Assembly (NCBI GenBank): GCA_964415525.1
Contig: CAYQAS010000124.1
Location: 1 to 12,366 of the forward strand
Length of the DNA: 12,366 nt
From: CAZPUI01 sp964415525
GTDB taxonomy: Bacteria > Acidobacteriota > Holophagae > Holophagales > Holophagaceae
Direction of reading: 5' to 3'
The position numbers were made by a program, and so were the translations under genes. The notes under the pieces were generated by a model. The model ran no database searches. It was given only the letters and a program-made list of their open reading frames with translations, and was not told the origin of the DNA. Positions 6,745 to 12,366 of this stretch are shown here, in pieces. Position 1 is the stretch's first letter. Each line of letters begins with the position of its first letter.

Positions 6745-6780
6745 CGGTCAACCCGGTAGCGACCGGGTAAACTCGCCTCA
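6745..6780 (+). promoter_or_regulatory. Candidate promoter/operator for the histidine kinase gene, possibly leaderless
   Basis: An exact 7-bp inverted repeat (ACCCGGT at 6751-6757, ACCGGGT at 6762-6768, four-base loop) lies in the short gap after rsmD. It nearly fills the 17-bp spacer between a -35-like CGGTCA (6745-6750) and a -10-like TAAACT (6768-6773). A start from that -10 would fall at or near the A of the kinase ATG (6780), which lacks a Shine-Dalgarno. The hexamers are each only partial matches. A small read-through hairpin after rsmD is the alternative. Confidence 0.35.
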
Positions 6781-8453
6781 TGCCACGCCTCTCCATCAAG
6801 ACCAAGCTCAGCGGCATGATCACGGTGCTGGTGCTGAGCTTCATCGCCTTCATCGTGGTCTACAATCCCCGGCGGGTGCAGAACCTCGTCCAGGGACGTT
6901 CTGAGATCCATGCCCGGCAGATGGCCGAGACCGTCGCCAATGCCATCGCCCGGCCCATGGGGGCTGCGGACATGGACGACATCGCCTTCCAGCTGCGAGG
7001 GGTGAAGAACATCCCCTCGTTTCGCTTTTCGGCCGTCTTCGATGACACCGGGAAACTGCTGGAGAGCACGCCCACCATGCCTGCCTGGGCGGTGGACTAC
7101 AACAAGACAGGGTCTGTCTCCATCGCCCGGACGCGGAAGGAAGATGGCATCCTGGTGGCCACCTCGCCGGTCTACTACCAGCATCGGGGCGCCTACAAAG
7201 CAGGGACCCTGGTCCTCGGATTCAACACCGACGATCAGCGCCTCGCCGCCCGGGAGGACATCCGGCTCGGTCTATGGGTGGGCGGCGCCGCCCTCATCCT
7301 CGGCATCGCCGCCTCCTTCTTCATCGCGAATGCTTACATCAATCCGGTGATCCAGTTGACAGAGGCCGCCCACCAGGTGGCTCAGGGCCACTTCGAGGGG
7401 CTCACGGTGCGGGTGCGCTCCCACGACGAGCTGGAGGACCTCAGCCGCAGCTTCGAGGTGATGACCAACAAGCTGCGGATCAGTCGCGACGAGATTGAGC
7501 GCCAGAACCGGTTGCTGGAATTCCGGGTGCAGGAACGCACCCGGCAGCTCATGGAGACCATCTGGGAGTTGGAGGAGATTCGCGCCAACCTGGAGCATCT
7601 CGTCCAGGAACGCACCCGCGGTCTGGAGCAGAGCCAGTTGGAGCTGCGTGCCTGGGCGAGCACCCTGGAGGAGAAGGTCCAGGAGAAGACCCTTGAACTC
7701 ACGGAACTCAACCACAGCCTGATGGCGTCGTTCGAGCAACTGCAGGCCGTAGACCGCATGAAAGACGAGTTCCTGGCAAACATGAGCCACGAGCTGCGCA
7801 CCCCGCTCAACGCCGTGATCGGCTTCAGCGGTCTGCTGCTACAGGAGGACCCGGAGCGTCTCCCATTGGACGTGCGCGAAGACCTCAACATCATCCTGGA
7901 GAACGGCAGGAGTCTGCTTGCGATGATCGATTCGATCCTGGATCTGTCCAAGATCGAGGCAGGGCGGTTCGAGCTTGAACTGGAGACCATCCGACCGATC
8001 GCCATCCTGCGAGACATCAAGCCCCTGGCTCTGGCCCTCATCCTGGATCGGCCGATCCAGTTTGAATGCGATCTTCCGGATTGGCAGGACGAGGTGCTGG
8101 GGGATCCTGTGCGATTCAAGCAGGTGCTTAACAACATCATCGGGAACGCCATCAAGTTCACGGAGCGCGGTAGCGTCAAGGTCAGCGTGGACCGCAAGAG
8201 CGACATCCTGCGCATCGCCGTGCGGGACACGGGCATTGGCATGTCACCGGAGGAGCGGGAGCGCCTCTTTCGGCCCTTCCAGCAGGTGGATGGCAGCATC
8301 ACCCGCCGCTTCGGCGGCACGGGGCTGGGGCTCGCCTTGGCAAAGCGTCTGATCGAAATGATGCAGGGACAGATTCAGGTCGATAGCACCAAGGGTGTGG
8401 GCAGCACCTTTACGCTCTTGCTGCCTGTCATCAGGGGGGCTGTGCGCTCATGA
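6780..8453 (+). CDS. Membrane sensor histidine kinase (periplasmic sensor, HAMP, coiled coil, HisKA, HATPase)
   Basis: A two-component sensor kinase of 557 residues. It has a first membrane helix (about 12-28) and a periplasmic region (about 29-163) that may be Cache/PAS-like (FSAVFDDTGKLLEST and LVATSPVYYQHR stand out). A second helix (164-183) leads to HAMP (about 184-236), a long coiled coil (237-325), and a complete catalytic core. The core holds the H-box FLANMSHELRTPLN with phospho-acceptor H337, the N-box VLNNIIGNAIKF (449-460), G1 DTGIGM (483-488), F-box ERLFRPFQQ (494-502), and G2 GGTGLGLAL (512-520). Nothing essential is missing, so it should be active. The coiled coil contains three VQE(R/K)T units exactly 25 residues apart. 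The ATG at 6780 is used because a membrane helix follows directly; no Shine-Dalgarno is seen. It overlaps the downstream REC gene by four bases (ATGA), marking a signalling pair. The stimulus is unknown. Confidence 0.92.
   Translation: MPRLSIKTKLSGMITVLVLSFIAFIVVYNPRRVQNLVQGRSEIHARQMAETVANAIARPMGAADMDDIAFQLRGVKNIPSFRFSAVFDDTGKLLESTPTMPAWAVDYNKTGSVSIARTRKEDGILVATSPVYYQHRGAYKAGTLVLGFNTDDQRLAAREDIRLGLWVGGAALILGIAASFFIANAYINPVIQLTEAAHQVAQGHFEGLTVRVRSHDELEDLSRSFEVMTNKLRISRDEIERQNRLLEFRVQERTRQLMETIWELEEIRANLEHLVQERTRGLEQSQLELRAWASTLEEKVQEKTLELTELNHSLMASFEQLQAVDRMKDEFLANMSHELRTPLNAVIGFSGLLLQEDPERLPLDVREDLNIILENGRSLLAMIDSILDLSKIEAGRFELELETIRPIAILRDIKPLALALILDRPIQFECDLPDWQDEVLGDPVRFKQVLNNIIGNAIKFTERGSVKVSVDRKSDILRIAVRDTGIGMSPEERERLFRPFQQVDGSITRRFGGTGLGLALAKRLIEMMQGQIQVDSTKGVGSTFTLLLPVIRGAVRS
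7512..7700 (+). repeat. Three 75-bp-period units encoding coiled-coil repeats in the kinase
   Basis: The codons for V-Q-E-R/K-T begin at 7527, 7602 and 7677, exactly 75 bases (25 residues) apart. The first two units share an identical 14-base stretch, CAGGAACGCACCCG, at 7530-7543 and 7605-7618; the third has diverged. Each unit also keeps a preceding L-E pair and a following Leu, giving (L-E-x-x-V-Q-E-R-T-x-x-L). This looks like an old internal duplication of the signalling helix between HAMP and the H-box. Confidence 0.75.
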
Positions 8454-10225
8454 ACGCTCCGCGGGTGCTCTGCATCGAGGACAATCCGGTCAACTGGCGT
8501 CTCGTCCAACGGCTGCTGACCCAGGCAGGATTCGAGATGCACTGGGCCGAGGAAGGCATGCGCGGCTTCCAGATGGCCCTGGAGCTGAAGCCCGACCTCA
8601 TCCTGCTCGACATCAACCTGCCCGGGCTGTCGGGATTCGAGCTCGCCACGAAATTCCGTGCTCATCCGGAGTTGAAGACCCTCAAGGTCGTCGCCCTTAC
8701 GGCCAAATCTCTCAAGTCGGATCGGGAAACGGCGCTGGTGGCGGGTTGCGACGGCTTCATCCCGAAGCCCATAGATCCTTTCACCTTTGTTCAGCAGGTG
8801 CGCGGGTACCTCGGAGGCCAGAAGGACGAAGTGGAGCAGGGGCGGGAGCAGGTGGCGCTGCGCAGTCTCAATGTCCAAGTGCTTGAACATCTGGAGCAGC
8901 AGCTCAAGGAGGCCACCGAGGCCAACGCCAAGCTTCTGGCGGTTCAGATTGCGTTAGAGGGGCGCAACCAGAGTCTCTCGCGCCTGCTTGCGCTGAGCCA
9001 GATGGTGGTGCAAGAGCATGATCCCCAGCGGCTTCTGGAGCGGATCCTAGATGAGGTGCGCGGGGCATTCAAGCTGAGCCACCTCAGTGCCTACCGTCGG
9101 CACTCCAGTGGCGGCTATTGGGAAGGACTCCGGACCCAAGGGGACACCCTCGTTCGAATCCAGGCAGTTCCCATCGACCATCCGTTGGGACGGCGTCTGC
9201 AGGGCCTCCTGCCGCAGCCGACTCCCCTCGTGGGCGACGCCCTGAGGCACCACAAGGCCTACGATGAAGGGCTGGCAGCCGGCGTCTGGGACATGAGCGG
9301 GGAACCCGGTCTGGTGCTCATGCCCGACCACCAGAACAACCTGGAGCTATGGGGGTTCTGGGCCCTGACCCGCTCCAAGGGCGACCCATGGAGCCACGGC
9401 GATCTCGACGCCCTCTCGCTGTATGCCCGAATGGCCCTGACGAGCATCGAGAACGCGGAACTGATCGTCTCCCTGGATGCCAGCGGCAGGGCCCTCGCCT
9501 CCAGCTATGAACGCATGGAGGCCGCCTACCAGGATCTGCAGCAGACCCGGGACCAGATCCTTCAGCGGGAGCGCCACCAGCGGCTGGAGAAACTCTTCCA
9601 CAAGATCGCCGAACGCCTTCAGGCGCCTGTGGGGGCATTGAAGGAGTTGATGGCCACCCTTGAGCCTCAGCATGATTCGACCGGGGACCTGAAGCATGAG
9701 GTCGGTCGGATCGACGGCATCCTCAAGGCCCTGACCCGTCGAACGCAGAAATCGGATGCCGGCGTGCCGGAGTGGCTAGATCTCAATGACCTCATCGCCC
9801 AGGAGATGGAACTCATCGCGGCGGAATGGGGACTGGACGGAGATCAGGCTCCTCGCATGAGTTTCACCACCGAAGAGGCCAGTACCTTCGGCATATACCG
9901 GGACTTCGCGGAGATCCTGCAGCACATGTTGCAGCACAGCACCCCCCCCATCGAAGGGCGCGGATCCCTTGAGCTGCGAACCTGGCGGAAGGAGGAGGAG
10001 TTCCACCTCGAGGTGCGGGACGAGGCCGGGGTCATTCCGCCTCATGCCCTGGAAGTGGCCTTTGAGCCTTTCAATACGCTGCACGAATCCCCCGTCATGG
10101 GGGTTCGGATGCCAGGCAAAGACTTGGCCCTGCTGCGACAAATCCTGCTTTCCTATCACGGGCAGTGCGAGCTTGCGAACACCGAGGAAGGCACGCGACT
10201 CCATGTCTGGTTCCCCCTGAACTAA
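8450..10225 (+). CDS. Response regulator REC-GAF protein with a degenerate histidine-kinase-like C-terminus
   Basis: Likely the phospho-partner of the overlapping kinase gene. Domains of the 591 residues: REC (1-122) with a complete acceptor site (E10, D11, phospho-acceptor D54 in LLDINLPG, T84, K106 in PKP); a helical linker (125-180); a GAF domain (about 180-340, ending WSHGDLDALSLYARMALTS); and a second coiled coil (345-380). A region aligning without gaps to a DHp helix follows (373-405), but E388 stands where the phospho-His should be, with P393 of the H-box kept. The last 140 residues keep the outline of a HATPase (EWLDLNDLI, LEVRDEAGVIPP, FEPF, HVWFPL). The N-box Asn positions are Q491, H492 and H496; G1 reads DEAGV; G2 reads MPGKDL. 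I infer a pseudokinase output or scaffold. No DNA-binding or enzymatic output domain is visible. GGGGGG nine bases upstream supports the ATG at 8450. Confidence 0.88.
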   Translation: MNAPRVLCIEDNPVNWRLVQRLLTQAGFEMHWAEEGMRGFQMALELKPDLILLDINLPGLSGFELATKFRAHPELKTLKVVALTAKSLKSDRETALVAGCDGFIPKPIDPFTFVQQVRGYLGGQKDEVEQGREQVALRSLNVQVLEHLEQQLKEATEANAKLLAVQIALEGRNQSLSRLLALSQMVVQEHDPQRLLERILDEVRGAFKLSHLSAYRRHSSGGYWEGLRTQGDTLVRIQAVPIDHPLGRRLQGLLPQPTPLVGDALRHHKAYDEGLAAGVWDMSGEPGLVLMPDHQNNLELWGFWALTRSKGDPWSHGDLDALSLYARMALTSIENAELIVSLDASGRALASSYERMEAAYQDLQQTRDQILQRERHQRLEKLFHKIAERLQAPVGALKELMATLEPQHDSTGDLKHEVGRIDGILKALTRRTQKSDAGVPEWLDLNDLIAQEMELIAAEWGLDGDQAPRMSFTTEEASTFGIYRDFAEILQHMLQHSTPPIEGRGSLELRTWRKEEEFHLEVRDEAGVIPPHALEVAFEPFNTLHESPVMGVRMPGKDLALLRQILLSYHGQCELANTEEGTRLHVWFPLN

Positions 10226-10262
10226 ACGTGCCCCGGCGAGCCGGGGCACGTTTAGTTCAGGG
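10215..10262. terminator. Bidirectional intrinsic terminator, 22-bp perfect stem
   Basis: Bases 10215-10236 are the exact reverse complement of 10241-10262 around a CGAG loop. The inner stem is very GC-rich (GTGCCCCGG), and its outer flank gives a short T-run (GTTTAGTT) when read in either direction. It sits between the converging REC-GAF gene and GNAT gene and includes the last codons and stop (10223-10225) of the former. It starts 12 bases past the GNAT stop on the minus strand. The T-runs are short, but stem length and location make termination for both genes likely. Confidence 0.85.
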
Positions 10263-10274
10263 AGCGACTCTCGG

Positions 10275-10871
10275 TCAATCGGCATTCGGCGAGAAGTCCG
10301 AAACCAGGGCCTCCATGGCTGCCCAGATCTGGCTGGTGTCATTGGCCAGCACCATCAGGTCTCGCTTTGTGCCGCAGAGATCCATCACATGGTGGGGAAG
10401 TACCGCCTCCTTGTGGAAGCCGAGCCGTTCGAAGGTGCGACGGGCACCGACCTGGTTCTCCACCACCTGCACGATCATCTTCTCGATGCCAAGATCCGTC
10501 GCGACCTGGACCAAGGCCTTGGCGATCTCGGTGCCGAGGTGCTTGCGCCGGAAGTCCTTGGACACGGACAGGCGAATTTCGCCGACGTGACGGGTCCAGC
10601 CATAGAGCGCCCGGTAGAGAGAGCCCTCTCCGACGATCTTGGAGCCCTGCTTGGCGACGAGGGAGATGACCTCGCGACTCTCGACCTTCTTCAGAAAACG
10701 CTCGCACCAGCCTTCGGTGGTGACATCGTCCCGGAGGACCTGACGCTCCTCCTCGGCCATGCCTTTATAAAAGTCCCTGAGCAGTTTCCCCTGCTCGGGG
10801 TCCAAGGGCACGAGGGTGATGTGTGAACCATCCTTGAGCGTGACTTGATGAGGAAATCCTTCCAGACCCAT
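10275..10871 (-). CDS. GNAT-family N-acetyltransferase
   Basis: A 198-residue acetyl-CoA-dependent acyltransferase of the GNAT fold; substrate unknown. The acetyl-CoA-binding motif A is visible as GEIRLSVSKDFRRKHLGTEIAKALV (95-119), with R-R-K-H-L-G as the pyrophosphate loop. It is followed by motif B-like ENQVGARRTFERLGFHKEAVLPHHV (137-161), where the G-A-R-R-T-F-E-R-L-G-F helix is typical. The N-terminal 60 residues (acidic, YKGMAEEERQVLRDD) resemble the 'MAEEERYLRF' opening of stand-alone GNATs that act on proteins or small amines. The ATG at 10871 is chosen because GGAG lies eight bases upstream; an upstream in-frame ATG at 10916 would overlap the gamma-subunit gene. It follows that gene by 13 bases on the same strand, so it is probably the last gene of the oxidoreductase operon. 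Confidence 0.85.
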   Translation of the reverse strand: MGLEGFPHQVTLKDGSHITLVPLDPEQGKLLRDFYKGMAEEERQVLRDDVTTEGWCERFLKKVESREVISLVAKQGSKIVGEGSLYRALYGWTRHVGEIRLSVSKDFRRKHLGTEIAKALVQVATDLGIEKMIVQVVENQVGARRTFERLGFHKEAVLPHHVMDLCGTKRDLMVLANDTSQIWAAMEALVSDFSPNAD

Positions 10872-10884
10872 GAGGCTGTCTCCG

Positions 10885-11436
10885 TTAGCGGGTGGCGTGT
10901 TCCCGTCCGAATTCAAAGCCCTTCTTGAGCGCCCGAAGATTCAACTCCTCGGTTCCCTTGGGCACAGAATCCAGTACGGCTTTCTCCACGGCTTCGAAGG
11001 ATAGCAGACCCGTGACACCTGCAAAGAAACCGACCATGACAATGTTCAATACGAGGCGACGTCCCAGTTCCTCCGCGAAGCGGGTGGCGGGGATGCCCAG
11101 CGCCTTTGTACCTTCTGGAAGCTTGTCGTCGACGCTTACCAATTCCTGTTCGTAGAGCAAGAGCCCCCCGGGCTTCAGGGTCGGCGCAAACTGCGTGTAG
11201 GCATCCTGGCTCATCAGCACAAGGACATCGGGGTTCTTGACGTAGGGATAACCGATCACCTCATCAGCCACGCTGACCTGGGCGGAGCAGGCGCTGCCGC
11301 GGGCTTCTGGACCGAAGGCCTGCAGGAGGGTGGCGTGCTTGCCTTCAAAGATGCTGGCGGCCTTGCCAATGATGGAAGCACAGAGGATGACACCCTGGCC
11401 GCCCAGGCCGCCTACGCGGATTTGCGACTTAGCCAT
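10885..11436 (-). CDS. korC: 2-oxoacid:ferredoxin oxidoreductase, gamma subunit
   Basis: The gamma subunit of a CoA-acylating 2-oxoacid:ferredoxin oxidoreductase, probably acting on 2-oxoglutarate as judged from the beta subunit. The 183-residue product starts with the family hallmark QIRVGGLGGQGVILCASIIGKAA (5-27), followed by the FGPEARGSACSAQVSV segment (42-57), PDVLVLMSQDAY (69-80) and NIVMVGFFAGVTGLL (130-144). The start at 11436 is preferred over ATGs at 11448 and 11469: GGAG lies six or so bases upstream and the glycine-rich motif follows at once. It overlaps the end of the beta gene by eight bases (ATGGCTAA), a sign of tight stoichiometric coupling. The 2-oxoisovalerate or pyruvate enzymes have similar gamma subunits, so the substrate is less certain than the family. 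Confidence 0.9.
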   Translation of the reverse strand: MAKSQIRVGGLGGQGVILCASIIGKAASIFEGKHATLLQAFGPEARGSACSAQVSVADEVIGYPYVKNPDVLVLMSQDAYTQFAPTLKPGGLLLYEQELVSVDDKLPEGTKALGIPATRFAEELGRRLVLNIVMVGFFAGVTGLLSFEAVEKAVLDSVPKGTEELNLRALKKGFEFGREHATR

Positions 11437-12319
11437 GCTGAACTCCATAAGGCGTGAACTTGTCGCCAAGCACCTTGCTGTAGTGTTCGTTCATGGAATC
11501 GAGCCAAGTGGGGCGCTCGCGATCTACGAATTTGCCCACAACGATCTCACCCTGGAAGTCGAGACCCACTTCCTTGGTGTCGGCACCGTTCTTCACGACG
11601 CTCGATTCCTTGTAGTACTTCACCTGATCCACGCCATCTCCCAGTCGATTTCGGCGGGAATACAGGGTCGGGCAGGGGGAGAGCACTTCGATGAACCGGA
11701 ATCCCCGCTTGCCCATGGCCTCCTTCATGGCCTTGGCGAGCTGGCGGACGTGGTAGACGCTCCAGCGGGCGACATACACGGCGCCGCAGGCGTCGGCGAT
11801 GAAGGGCAGGTTGAAGGGGTTCTCAAAGTTGCCGAGGGGCATGGTGGTCTGGGTGGGACCGATGGGCGTCGTGGGCGCGACTTGGCCCCCCGTCATGCCA
11901 TACGTGAAGTTGTTCACGCAAATGACGAGGATGTCCATGTTGCGGCGGGCAGCATGGAAGAAGTGGTTGCCGCCAATGGCAAAGAGATCGCCGTCGCCGG
12001 AGTAGACCACCACGTTCATCTCGGGATTGGCCAGCTTCAGGCCCGTAGCGAAGGGAATAGCTCGGCCATGAGTGGTGTGAAAGCTGTCCAGGTTGAGGTA
12101 GCCCGCCACGCGGCCCGTGCAGCCGATGCCGGAGACGATGGCCAGCTTGTCCAGGTCCTGTCCGCTGTCCGTCAGAGCTCGGCAGAAGCAGTTGACGGAG
12201 GTGCCGATGCCGCAGCCAGGGCACCAGATGTGGGGAATGCGGTCCTGGCGAAGATAGGGCAGAACAGGGTTCTCGATGCCGAAACTGTCAGGGTGCGGCG
12301 TGTCGAAAACATGGCTCAT
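11429..12319 (-). CDS. korB: 2-oxoglutarate (2-oxoacid):ferredoxin oxidoreductase, beta subunit
   Basis: The thiamine-diphosphate and [4Fe-4S] subunit of an enzyme interconverting 2-oxoglutarate + CoA and succinyl-CoA + CO2 with ferredoxin as electron carrier. It works in an anaerobic or reductive TCA segment. In 296 residues it shows the cluster ligands C33 and C36 (WCPGCG), C67 (GCTGR) and C216 (SPCPTLY), with spacings matching known beta subunits (3, 31, about 150 residues). It also shows HTTHGRAIPFATGLKLANP (81-99) and the Mg-ThDP motif GDGDLFAIGGNH (108-119) completed by NNFTYGMTGGQ (136-146). HGRAIPFATG and the T-G-G-Q-x-A-P-T-T-P loop favour the KorB group. The ATG at 12319 overlaps the alpha stop (ATGA), with GGAGG seven bases upstream (12327-12331). 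Confidence 0.94.
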   Translation of the reverse strand: MSHVFDTPHPDSFGIENPVLPYLRQDRIPHIWCPGCGIGTSVNCFCRALTDSGQDLDKLAIVSGIGCTGRVAGYLNLDSFHTTHGRAIPFATGLKLANPEMNVVVYSGDGDLFAIGGNHFFHAARRNMDILVICVNNFTYGMTGGQVAPTTPIGPTQTTMPLGNFENPFNLPFIADACGAVYVARWSVYHVRQLAKAMKEAMGKRGFRFIEVLSPCPTLYSRRNRLGDGVDQVKYYKESSVVKNGADTKEVGLDFQGEIVVGKFVDRERPTWLDSMNEHYSKVLGDKFTPYGVQHG

Positions 12320-12366
12320 CGGGCGGCCTCCAGGATCTTCTCGAGAATGACTTCGGGCTCGTGGAC
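12316..12366 (-). CDS. korA: C-terminal end of the 2-oxoacid:ferredoxin oxidoreductase alpha subunit (cut by window edge)
   Basis: Only the last 16 codons and stop are inside the window, reading VHEPEVILEKILEAAR. The frame is open to the window edge and ends in TGA overlapping the beta ATG (ATGA). The identity is inferred from position: alpha directly upstream of beta is the usual order, and an amphipathic E/L/I-rich tail fits the C-terminus of KorA. The fragment alone is too short to prove it. Confidence 0.6.
   Translation of the reverse strand, partial: VHEPEVILEKILEAAR

Noticed and set aside
7382..8320. 312-codon minus-strand frame opposite the kinase
   Set aside because: The product is mostly Ser and Arg, a typical antisense composition, and the sense strand encodes a complete kinase core.
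1..12366. CRISPR array, tRNA, rRNA, transposon or prophage
   Set aside because: No regular spaced repeats, cloverleaf sequence, terminal inverted repeats or transposase/integrase motifs were seen. Coding is nearly continuous with housekeeping or signalling genes.

Overview
The window is a GC-rich, densely packed piece of a Gram-negative bacterial chromosome. The envelope genes (a TolQ/ExbB proton channel and KdsB for Kdo-lipopolysaccharide) together with a ferredoxin-linked 2-oxoacid oxidoreductase suggest a diderm with anaerobic or facultative metabolism. The mix and style of the proteins remind me of Acidobacteriota of the Holophaga/Geothrix type, but that is an impression from sequence alone. 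I see no insertion sequence, prophage, CRISPR array, tRNA or rRNA.

Layout. (1) 1-671, minus: the N-terminal half of a UDP-glucose 6-dehydrogenase running off the left edge. (2) 793-4259, plus: a compact run of tolQ-like, DUF309 protein, nadB and an SRPBCC protein, joined by overlaps or a 2-bp gap. (3) 4261-5052, minus: kdsB, converging on that run with one base between stop codons. (4) 5208-6742, plus: fabH (TTG start behind an excellent Shine-Dalgarno) overlapping rsmD. (5) 6780-10225, plus: a membrane sensor histidine kinase overlapping a REC-GAF protein whose C-terminal half looks like a degenerate histidine kinase. (6) 10215-10262: a 22-bp perfect stem, likely a bidirectional terminator. 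(7) 10275-12366, minus: the end of a 2-oxoacid:ferredoxin oxidoreductase operon (alpha C-terminus, beta, gamma) followed by a GNAT acetyltransferase.

Functionally, ugd and kdsB supply surface-polysaccharide precursors, tolQ serves the envelope, fabH starts fatty-acid synthesis, nadB starts NAD synthesis, rsmD modifies 16S rRNA, and the kor genes exchange electrons between 2-oxoacids and ferredoxin. Most of this is housekeeping. The least ordinary part is the 6.78-10.23 kb signalling pair. The kinase looks fully active. Its partner has an intact phosphoacceptor REC domain and a GAF domain, and ends in a region that keeps the DHp/ATPase outline but has lost the phospho-histidine, the N-box Asn residues and both glycine-rich nucleotide boxes. 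Neither protein has a visible DNA-binding output.
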